Shown: piece after piece, positions 54,786-64,000 of the stretch | Layout: every line of letters begins with the position of its first letter | Numbering within the stretch: the first letter of the stretch is position 1 | Program-made: the position numbers and the translations under genes | Notes under the pieces: model-generated | What the model saw: only the letters and a program-made list of their open reading frames with translations | Databases searched by the model: none | What the model was told of the DNA's origin: nothing | DNA from: Paralvinella palmiformis | Taxonomy: Eukaryota > Annelida > Polychaeta > Terebellida > Alvinellidae | Assembly: GCA_025642065.1 (NCBI GenBank) | Contig: JAODUP010000162.1 | Location: 457,501 to 521,500, forward strand | Direction of reading: 5' to 3' | Length of the DNA: 64,000 bases

Positions 54786-55194
54786 CTCTAAAAGCATTCT
54801 TCACAAGCTGAGCAGGACTAAACAATATTTAATATGGTTGGTAAAAAAATGCAAAACCATGTCAGAGTATGATCATGGCAGGAACCAGCTGATTTCATCT
54901 TTCTTTCTGGCTGATTTGCAAATTCGGAAATTCCCGGCGGTTGCGTTACAAGGTAGAGAACACTAGTCTTGATAGGATGCTGTAGCTCTAGCATAGAAAT
55001 TAATAAATGCTATATTACATTTTTCAAATTGTATAAATTGTGTTTGTTATCAATCACAAAGCTTGAAGTTTTGCTTAATTACCCAGTTGCTCGAAAAAGT
55101 AATAGAAAATTGGTAGAATCAGCGCACAAGTACAATTTTTGGCTGATAAGTGGATTGAAGGCGGACAAGTGAAATTTTTTCCTTATTTCTATCA

Positions 55195-55241
<47 letters not shown>

Positions 55242-56224
55242 AATTATTAATAGCAGTGCAAAACTCCAAACTGTTTAAAACTTTGAAAACAAAACTCAGT
55301 CATTGTTGATTTTGACTGTTCAGTTATATAATTAGTGGTTCCTAGACAATTAGTTATTTTACAGCTAATTCAATTTGGGTTTTTTTAGGACGCATTTCCA
55401 ACCTGGGAACTATCACTATTTATTAGCTACAAAAGACTAATACTACTACTTGTCTATGATATAGAATGATATCACCACAATCGTGCCGTTTATTAATATA
55501 CTTTATCACTTAATGGAGCCGGATTAATTCTCATTTTCATTTCACTCAATCCACTCGCCATTATTATAGTATTTATTAATAAAATTTTGCAATCCAACTG
55601 CACTAAACAATCCTTAAACAGAAGGAGCCGTATTTTACTGCATACAAATAAGGATGTTGTTGCAGAGCCGAGCATCAGAAACATGTTCGCTGCCACTAAA
55701 GGTCCGAGCACCAGAAAACCCCGCATTTGGCGCATGGAAGCCGAGCATCAAAACCATTGACCTGAAAAATATTCTTTCAGGTCACTGGTCGGAACTGTGT
55801 ATGCTGGTGGTAAAGAGCCGAGGACTGAGCACTATTTGGGCTTGTTTCAGATGCTCAGACGAGGATATAAAGATCCAAGCACTCGGCGGCAACCATACGT
55901 CCTGCAGTAAATCATGCATGAAATTAACAACCCCCCCCCAATAAGAGGTTGTGTCTTACACTGGCTACAGCGACAGCCTTGGGTATCGATTCCCCTCAGT
56001 GCTATCGGGAGTCACCGCATATGCATTGAGTGCTTGGGCCTTTAGCAACAGTGAACAGGTTTCCAATGCTCTGCAAAGCAACAACTTCATACAAATAAAT
56101 GGACCCCATTTGACATGGGCCATAATCATTGTAATGAATTACAATTGATTGGTTTTCTGTTATTTCAAGATTTATGATCCAGGTATAGCAGACGGGTGTG
56201 AGCACTTATTTCCAGTGTTGTGTG
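54786..56224. other. Gene-free stretch
   Basis: (TA)n at 55197-55238 and AT-rich sequence. Frames of 60-96 codons on both strands lack family signatures and splice context. Nothing firm. Confidence 0.45.
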
Positions 56225-56362
56225 GTCCCTTTTATTGAGTGGTCGTTCAAACTCCTCCCCTACCACTCACAGGGGAGCGGTACGGAAAGATAGATCTGAA
56301 ATACTGCGAGGGTGGTCACTGCCAGAGTCTATTGTGTCCCCAGGGGGTGTTAACGTTCCCCT
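56225..56362 (-). mobile_element. SINE-1 body fragment
   Basis: ACCACTCACAGGGGAGCGGT, AGGGTGGTCACTGCCAGAGT and GGGGGTGTTAACGT match the middle of SINE-1 in reverse. Both ends are missing or decayed. Confidence 0.75.
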
Positions 56363-58244
56363 CTTCTTTAATTAATCTAGATCAATTGACGTAGCCGAAG
56401 AGAAGTACACTCAGTGACTCAATAAGTAATAACACTCACACTCCCACAGTGCCAGTGTTATTCACTTATTGAAGTTATAATTCAATTTTAACATGAATAA
56501 GTGAATAACTACAATTATTAATTGTAGATCTAGTCTACATATGTACATTACATAGTATGATAGTAGATTTAGACTCTACAGGACAATACACTCTAACACT
56601 GTTACTAGTGTTAGTCACTTACTTAGTGTTACACTGTTACTGTAGTCAGTGTAGAGGTCTACAGGGCTAGATCTAGACTACTCACCAAAGAACCATCATT
56701 AAATTGGTGTATAATATAAATATATCATAGTATTAACACCAGTTTCAGTATTTAGAGGAAATTAGACCTATCGTGGTTCATTATTTTTACGTTACATCTA
56801 TTTTAATCAATTAACATCACGACTAGATCTATAAAATATAAACCTCCCGCCACAATTTTTGTTTACTTCAGAATTCCTCTTTTTATAAGAGCCTCAGAGT
56901 CAGAGAGGATAGTTCGTTTACTATCTTTTCACGTTTAGTTAATTTTTTACTAGTAACAGCAGTATAAATTATGTAATTAAACTTAACGCTAACATAACAG
57001 ATGGCTGATTTCAACAGAAACGGCCGGATTTAATTTCGATCATTTTATTCCCAAATAAGCAATATTTACATTCTACGGTCATTCTTTTCGATACACAGTT
57101 AATTCGTACCTTGAAAGCTCGGCCTGGGGTCTTTTGGTGCACGAACATCTGGTAGAAATGTAGACACTGGGTCTACTAGTCTATAATATAGATCTATATT
57201 TCATTGTCAATGTTGGCAAATATATGTTAATACATAAATACAACTCTACTTACCAGCAGTATTGTAAACAATATAAGTTTTCCAGTGTTTATAACTAAAC
57301 TAACTAATAACTGAACTCTATAAATATAATAGTTATATTAGAGTCTAGTAGAGGAACTCGATATTAATTGAATATGGCAGTGTGTAAAATTTGTATATTA
57401 TCAAGAACACTGACTAAACTAGTTTCCCTTCATATATAATATTTTATACTAATATATTGGCAATGGGCCTGTTTATTTATTGGCAATGACCTTTGGGCAG
57501 ACTGACTTTATATAAAATCCTGCTTTCTGTGTACGTGTTTTATTATGTTTGGACATTACACACTTGCAAATTTCAGAGTTTAAATTTAATTTATTTACAG
57601 AAATGAATTGTGTGAACTTTTACAAATTGTATTAATATGCTTGTTAATTCATGATTCATACAATCCATGTATTCAAGTAACGCGTTCAGAAGTGAGCTGT
57701 TAGTTCACCTAGCTGTAGTAACTTGGGTTTTGTTGTCTTTTAAAAAGATAAGAATTTTTTTAAAGTTCAATCTTTTACACTTTTTTTCGTCCATCCAAAA
57801 ACTGGTTTATATCAGCAGCGTTATCATGTAGAAAACGTGTTTCCAAGGTATCTGATATGATTTTAATTAACTTTATTTTAATGGCAGCAATTCAAATCAT
57901 ACAGTGTCAAGAAGTGAAAGCAATTCCCATCCCATTAATTCCTAGTCGGTATAATTGCACAGCATCTTAGAAACAGGCAATGAACACATATGCTTAAATG
58001 CAGTGATTGTTTTGTTGATTATGCGCATCACAGAGCACCAGCTCTTTGGGGGGAAACATGCAATAAAAATATGCAACATTGTGATCTGAACCATAACCTG
58101 GAAATTTGCAGTACAGCCCTATAGCCATTGCATTACTGGTGCAGTCTGCATTTAAGTGCAGCACGAGTCGATCATAGCTAACAAGTCGGTGGTGTTCATT
58201 AAACTATAAATTCATTTAAAAAGCTGAATAATAAATAACATGAG
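56363..58244. other. Gene-free stretch; may hold MCM8 promoter
   Basis: Very AT-rich with many TAGATCTAGAC-like words at 56520-57200. A single GGCGGGA (minus strand, 56845-56851), the core of an E2F site, stands out because MCM genes are commonly E2F targets, but it is 3.4 kb from the MCM8 ATG and alone proves little. Confidence 0.3.
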
Positions 58245-58370
58245 CCGCAAGTTGAGTTAAACCTCAGCTCATTTGGCCAAGGGAAACAAATCTCACAAAC
58301 ACAGCTATGAGGTGGATTCACACACAACTTAGGGGTTTACAGTGCAGCACTATAACCACTGCCCGATAGG
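58245..58370 (-). mobile_element. SINE-3-like remnant
   Basis: GAGTTAAACCTCAGCTCA, AGGGAAACAAATCTCACAAA, GAGGTGGATTCACACACAAC and AGTGCAGCACTATAACCACT follow the same order as the element at 36363. Box B is decayed. Confidence 0.45.
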
Positions 58371-58844
58371 AATGCTTACATCAGTCATAAGTGGGTACAG
58401 TCAAGATAGACAGTGATGAATTATGTGCCTATAATTGGTACCCACAAAGGAGATGTTTATGAATGGTTTTGGATATAATATTAGTATCTTACATAGCACT
58501 TTATTTGCTCGAAGGTCCTTTACACTGAAAACAGGATTAAAACATGTTCTGGTTCACCCACCAAGAACATATTTTTAACATAAATACACTGGTTTATAGA
58601 TCTTATAAATAGTTTAAATTAAGTAAGAGGGTTTTAGGAACCTGGAAGTTTAACATGATTAGACAACTTATTACACAACCTTAGAGCTGCTGTTCAGTAA
58701 GATTTCTTTCCTTACATTGCAGTGCGAGTTTTTGGCACCCTCAAAAGTCAACAAGACTCGGATTGCAGCAGTCTCACTGACATATATTTTTCATGTCAGA
58801 TTTCTCCAATACAGTGGTGCTATCCAACTCAGTACTTTGATTGT

Positions 58845-59028
58845 ATGATGATGATGATTGATGTTTTACGGCCACTTTTGTGCACATTGTAGGCTAAATG
58901 GGCCTAGCGACCTCCAAAAGTAATGAATCAAAGTCAAAGATGAAACACCATTCAGATATGTTCACAGTGAGATTCTAACACAGGTGGTAGTGATCTGTGA
59001 TGCTACTGTTAGACCACAGAGGCGCTAT
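58845..59028 (-). mobile_element. SINE-2, older copy
   Basis: Full-length minus copy with a (GAT)n side on plus. The target duplication TACTTTGATTGT (58833-58844) / TACTTTGAATGT (59029-59040) has one mismatch. Box B is decayed (TGTTAGAATCTC), indicating greater age than the copy at 59183. Confidence 0.88.
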
Positions 59029-59182
59029 TACTTTGAATGTGTGAAATAGAATCTCATACAATGATAAAAATGTACAGTAAGTCAGTACACCTGTAAAAAA
59101 CGTTATATGTTCCCCCTTTGTGAGTGCGTGCTACCAGACTTACAACACAGTTCTGCATTTAGTACGGGTAGTTTGTCACAGA

Positions 59183-59368
59183 TGATGATGATTTGTGTTT
59201 TACAGCCACTTTTGTGCACATGGTAGGCTAAATGGGCCGAGCGACCTCCAAAGGTAATGAGGCAAAGTCAAAGATGAAACAACCGTCAGATATGCCCACT
59301 CCGAGATTCGAACCCGGGTGATAGTGATCTGTGGTCCAACATGCTACCGCTAGACCACGTAGGCGCCC
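59183..59368 (-). mobile_element. SINE-2, young copy
   Basis: Minus-strand box A (GTCTAGCGGTAGCATG) and box B (GGTTCGAATCTC) are intact. Perfect 14-bp target duplication TAGTTTGTCACAGA at 59169-59182 and 59369-59382. Confidence 0.94.
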
Positions 59369-59619
59369 TAGTTTGTCACAGAGAGATATATCTTATAACA
59401 ATGCATTTTCGCAGTCCAGTCAAGAGATTAAAAGGGCTTTGACTAAAGTCTTGCATGTCTCATCATGTATGTACTGGTGAGTAAGATAAAAGGCTAACAG
59501 ACTTGAACAGGTATGTAAAGATCCTATCAGAAGACTTTTCTCAGAACACATAAAGAAATAACGTCCTAGAACACAGAAGGCAAAAATCTGGAAATCCAGT
59601 TTCTGCTTCATTCTACATG

Positions 59620-59625
59620 TTTATT
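59620..59625 (-). terminator. Candidate polyA signal of the zinc-finger gene
   Basis: AATAAA on the minus strand, about 600 bp after the stop of the PR/zinc-finger gene. Confidence 0.5.
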
Positions 59626-60220
59626 GACAATTTCACTAAATATATAAACATACTGGTACAATATAGCATAATTCTTGCACATACTTCCAATAACCACACA
59701 ATAATATCTTAGTTACAAATTTGGCAAACATTAACAGTCAAAGAAACAATACAAAATTATCTCTCTTTCTATCTGCATGTTTGTGTGTATGTGTGTGTGT
59801 GTGTGTGTGTGTGTTCACATTCATGTCTACCATTAAACATAGACACATGCCTGCATGTTCGTGTATAGATGCCCATTTATCCCTAGATGCTATGTGTGTA
59901 CTTTTCCAGCTGATCACAACACTCAGTATTTGAGTACAATTTCTAGACACGGACAGAAACTAAGCATTCAAAATACATTACAGTCAAAATAGTCTAAACA
60001 TACAGTAGCCATGATCAGTAACACGTTATACTGACAATATCCAAATAAATAATTTACGCACTGACTGAACTCGAAGTTATGCACCAAATTCAGCCGATTT
60101 CATGTTAGCCAAAGTTTAATGTTTTCCGATGTTTTGCAATAAAGGTATAGTACTCTGAAGAAGACTGAACACTATTATTCTCTGCTGAATCTGTGGCTCC
60201 ACTTTCTCTACCTAATATAT

Positions 60221-63200
60221 TCACGCTACTGATTTTTCATTGGAGTGTGTCTTCCTGTGCTTCTTCATATTTCCTAAAGTACAGAACACCCTGTTACATA
60301 TATCACAGGCATATGGTTTTTCTCCGGTATGCGTCCGTATGTGCCGTTTCAGGTCGCCATGACTACGAAAACGTTTCTCACACTGTGGACACTGCAGCGG
60401 CTTTTCTCCCGTGTGAATCATTATGTGCTTCTTTAGATCAGAGTTGATTGCAAACCTCTTTCCGCATATTTTACAATCGTATGGTTTCTCTCCCGTATGA
60501 ATCCGAATGTGGCAAAGTAGTCTGTCTGAACGTCGAAATGCCTTCTCACACACAGTGCACTTGTATGGCTTTTCATTTGAGTGGACTATTTTATGTTTTG
60601 TTAAGTCACCCGACCTGCAGAATCTTTTCTCGCACACTGTACAGCAGTATGGTAGCTTACCAGAGTGCGACTGTTCGTGTCTTCTGAGTGAGCTTGAGTC
60701 TTTGTACAACTTCCCACAGGTGTTACATTTGTGTGGTTTTTCTCCTGTATGCGTTCGAATGTGACTTCGCAGATGACCAGACTGCGTGAAGCGATGGGAA
60801 CACATTGGACATTTGTATGGCTTCTCACCAGTATGCTGAAGCATATGGCGCTTCAGTTGGCAGGGCTGGATAAATCGTTTTCCACATTCGGCGCATCGGT
60901 GAGGCCTAACACCAGTGTGAGTTCGCATGTGGTAGTCCAAGTTGCTAGACGTTGGGTAGCCTTTGCCACACTCAGAACACTGATATGGCATTTCCCCATT
61001 GTGCAGCTTAATGTGCCGTTGGAGTTGAATGGCTTGAAAGAACTCTTTACCACATAGGGCACACTCATACGGCTTGGTATGTGTTTTCATGTGACGCACA
61101 AGGGTACTAGACTGAGTGAAACACTTCCCACACTTCTTGCACACGTATGGTCTCTCACCCGTGTGAACGCGAATATGGGCTTTTAGTGAGTATGCATCAG
61201 CAAAATGTTTCCCACATATTGTGCAGACAGAACGCTTGCCACCAACGTGCACTGGCATGTGTTCTGTCAAATCAGCTAAAGTGGAACACTCCTTCCCGCA
61301 AACATTACAACCATAAGTGCAGACCCTTTGTGTATCATTGCAAGGACTAATTGCAAAGGAATTTTCATACGGCATGCCCAATATACTGTGTGGATATCTG
61401 TTTACACTAGTGCTGTCCGATGCACTGACAGCAACTTTGTTAACACTGTCTGAGTCAAAATTGGCAGATACATCCCCATTTCGATTGTGATTATCTTTGA
61501 ACAAAAGTAGTTCACTTCCGGGCAAAATGTCACAAACTGTCCGGAAAGACATCTGACCGTGTTCTTCGAATGTTTCAAGGTTCTGCTTTTGACGATCCTT
61601 GGTACGTCTGACAAATCTCATCCAGTTCAGTTTAGAAACATCCCAGTATTCACTGTAAGAAAATTGAAAGTGTATAACTTAATAATTCTAACACTCAAGC
61701 AACATAAAACCACAAAACAATAAGGTTGCTACCAGCAGAAGAAAATTACAAGCTCAAAATGTTATTCTTCAAATGCCTAAAATAATTGTTATTTTTTATT
61801 CTTTTTGTTATTTCAACGATATGATTATTACAAAAGAGTAAAATGGATTTTATTAAGTGTTGAGCCAAGTCAGTGTCGTACTGCTTCCAATGAGTTACAG
61901 TCGAGGAAATAAAATATCTGACAGACAACAAAAATCCCGAACTGGGACAAAAACCTCCAGGTCAAGAAATGCAAATTACTTGTTTAATAATTGTATAATA
62001 ACCATAAGCCATTCACAATAGTTGTTTAATACTTGTAATTAATGAAGCACTTTGAATAGAAGATTTATAACAGTGATAACATGATTTAATGCAAAAAATG
62101 CAACTGGACACTAGGCTATATTTTTTATTCATGTTATGTACAGTGATCAATCTAGGATGCACTTTTATTATGTATATTAACCTCCTAACCAGTCATGAGG
62201 TCAATTCCATTTTGTCAATTCCACATAAAATGTTTCAACTTCAAATTTTTCAATTCCGATTCAATTTTTTGCCTACTACTTTTTACCATTGAATAGGTAT
62301 ACCGACGCCGAATAGTTTATATTCCAAGTAGGATTGTCATGGAAGAAATATTTTTGAATACAAAAATTAAATGGTAAATTAATTTGTGGATTTAATTTTT
62401 TTGTAGCAAACTTCAATTCCAAATTTATCAATTCCATTTTTTTTTAAATAAGCAATTCCAGAATTGTCAATCAATTCCAGAATGGAATTGACTGTCTGCA
62501 CCTAAATAATGGACTACCACAATGAAAGATGTGAAAATGCACTATAAATATACCAATGAGCACTGACAAGTGATAGCAACCATGGACCGGTGTGTTAACA
62601 CTTAAACACTGGCTAATAAAATAATAAACAGACGTCTTTTGGTGCAGAACTTGGCACTTTTAAATAATACATCTGTTGGAGCAGAAACTAATACAGTTTT
62701 TTGTAACGTAAACTAAGGTGAGTTTTACTGTAAAATGGATATTCAGTTCATTCCAAATGGTAGTTATTCATTCAGTGTTATCACAATTTATGTCTTCAAT
62801 GACTTCCAAAGGCCAAATCCAAGGTTACTTTTTCTGAAGATGAAAATATTACAAGTTCGCACATCTTGACCTAAGTCATCTTGCAATTGTCTATTTAGCT
62901 TAGAAATCCCCATTTTGTAGAATATATTTCCCGAGGCATCTAAAGGTGCACCACTGAAAACTTTAAATCTGTTCTTATGACAACTGTTTAAGAGAGCCTT
63001 TTGGGATAAACAACGTAGACCCCTCACCATGGTCTTTCATACTGGTGTTTACTTGACTTAACTTAAAAATGGTGATTTATGAAGTCATTATTATTATTAT
63101 TATTACTATTAAATAATCCTTCTACATTTCAAACGTTCTCTATAACTGGTGAACAGAAATTAATGTCTCCACTGTATCCACATCTAAACCGTTCACTACA

Positions 63201-63890
63201 CATGTATCAATCTCTCTATTTTTACACAAACCTGGTACACTGAATTTCACCCATAACCGATTCTTGGTAAGGTTCGAAGACTGTTCCGTCAGGTAGAAAG
63301 CACGTCGTATACACTCCCTGACTCGCGCCCAGACCAGCAGGTAACGTCTGAACTAAGCCATCCGTAATATCATCATCGATCAGTCGATTACTGATTTTTA
63401 TCACCAGTTCGATGCGTTCATCGATCGGCCCAAATTGCACGTTATTCTTTCCTATGTAAATATTAACTGACAAAACAAGATTTTCAATCGTTGCTTCACT
63501 ACTCTGTAAATCGGGTCTTCCACCGCCGATGTCATCTGAAACCGAAAGGCGTTTCGCTATAGAATTAATGTAATCCGCTCCTAAACCGCGTCTAATCCGG
63601 CCATAATCAAGGAAACCATCTTGATCTTCTTCCTTGATTTTTGTCACCATCGTCAAGTTCACCGGTGCATTATTTGTTTCCTTGGCGTTTAGACGTGAAC
63701 TCCTTCCACCGTCATATAAATGTTCGGCGTACTTATTTCCATTACATTGTTTCTTCCTCAGTTCACAATAAGGAATGTTGAATACAGCTTCATCGTAGTC
63801 ATCGTCAACTTTCTCTTTTTTGATCTCCTTCAGAATGTCCAGAAGTGACTCTGGTGTACTGCTGGATCCAGAATTCCTTACATCATCCAT
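60221..63890 (-). CDS. PRDM-like protein: PR/SET domain + 13 C2H2 zinc fingers
   Basis: Two coding exons, 63232-63890 and 60221-61652, join in phase 2 across a GT-AG intron to give 696 aa. An in-frame TGA upstream and G at -3/+4 fix the ATG at 63890. Residues 1-170 are mostly acidic/disordered with two sumoylation-type motifs (IKKE at 23-26, IKEE at 85-88). Residues about 180-271 match a PR domain: TLPAGLGASQGVY, LPDGTVFEPYQE, then NWMRFVRRTKDRQKQNLETF and GQMSFRTVCDILPGSELLLF. The part between GEIQC and NWMRF is shorter than usual. Thirteen consecutive C2H2 fingers fill about 335-692, mostly with TGEKP linkers; finger 3 has a short linker and the helices differ from finger to finger. The family regulates chromatin and transcription by sequence-specific DNA binding. 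I cannot assign a particular PRDM orthologue; the varied fingers do not look like PRDM9. Start, splice and domains are seen; function is from the family. Confidence 0.92.
62190..62498. mobile_element. hAT-like MITE (family M1), intact, in the PRDM-like intron
   Basis: Starts CAGTCATGAGGTCAATTCCA and ends GGAATTGACTGTCTG, with the same AATTCCAATTC end repeats and central TTTATATTCCAAGTAGG as its sisters at 27105 and 46914. Flanking octamers CTCCTAAC and CACCTAAA agree at six of eight positions, fitting a decayed 8-bp hAT duplication. Confidence 0.75.
62788..63030 (-). CDS. Possible 80-aa nested ORF, unrecognised
   Basis: Lies on the same strand inside the single intron of the PRDM-like gene. 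The frame starts MVRGLRCLSQKAL and ends GFGLWKSLKT; the start is basic and free of acids, like a mitochondrial presequence, and the sequence is not low-complexity. No canonical AATAAA follows closely and no homologue comes to mind. It may be chance, a retrocopy, or an alternative exon. Confidence 0.22.
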   Translation of the reverse strand: MVRGLRCLSQKALLNSCHKNRFKVFSGAPLDASGNIFYKMGISKLNRQLQDDLGQDVRTCNIFIFRKSNLGFGLWKSLKT

Positions 63891-64000
63891 GACTGCTGTT
63901 CAACAACAGCAGAACAACTGGAAATATAGATAAAACAATACAGGATACTTGCCTTGTTCACTCCATCAACTTACTTTCAAAAACATTACTACACGAGAGG
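63891..64000. other. Upstream edge of the PRDM-like gene
   Basis: Contains an in-frame TGA and a TATTTCCAG acceptor-like sequence on the minus strand just before the ATG, so the leader may be spliced and continue beyond the window. Confidence 0.4.

Noticed and set aside
60448..61350. Plus-strand frames opposite the zinc-finger exon
   Set aside because: Shadows of the 1.4-kb zinc-finger exon on the minus strand.
60221..63890. Assignment to PRDM9
   Set aside because: No KRAB or SSXRD-like part is visible, and the fingers are diverse, not near-identical tandem copies.

Overview
This 64 kb window is nuclear DNA from an animal. It is AT-rich and full of introns, with GT-AG splice sites, many microsatellites, tRNA-derived SINEs with 14-bp target duplications, decayed LINEs and small terminal-inverted-repeat transposons. 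The MCM8 copy and the repeat style suggest an invertebrate, probably a mollusc or other lophotrochozoan; that placement is inference.

Layout: 1-13.9 kb is mostly repeats. It holds a 54-bp minisatellite (1.6-3.3 kb), a promoter-like CRE/CCAAT zone (4.0-4.55 kb), a 2.33-kb tandem segmental duplication (5.29-10.48 kb) whose full units each carry the same 68-codon secreted-type ORF with a polyA signal, and several MITEs (10.9-13.9 kb). At 13.9-15.9 kb a GC/CpG-rich island on the minus strand contains a 440-codon orphan ORF preceded by a TATA box and a perfect CRE. From 16 to 32 kb I see no conserved gene: long microsatellites, five SINE-1/SINE-2 families' members, a 24.8-kb minisatellite and three dead LINE pieces.

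From 53,433 down to 32,470 the minus strand encodes a complete MCM8 DNA helicase in 27 coding exons. I joined these exon by exon; all introns are GT-AG, phases agree throughout, and the product is 864 aa. Its introns hold SINEs, a LINE with an RNase H domain, and a nested hAT-like element. From 63,890 to 60,221 the minus strand encodes a two-exon, 696-aa PR/SET-type protein with 13 C2H2 zinc fingers. Between these two genes (53.45-59.6 kb) are a PIF/Harbinger-type MITE, SINEs, a 68-bp direct repeat and unassigned sequence that should include the MCM8 5' leader.

The two conserved genes have nuclear roles (recombination/repair helicase; zinc-finger regulator) but nothing in the sequence shows they work together. 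The mobile elements are related to each other: the SINE-1 3' end matches the 3' tail of the RNase-H LINE, so that LINE is the likely source of its mobilisation.
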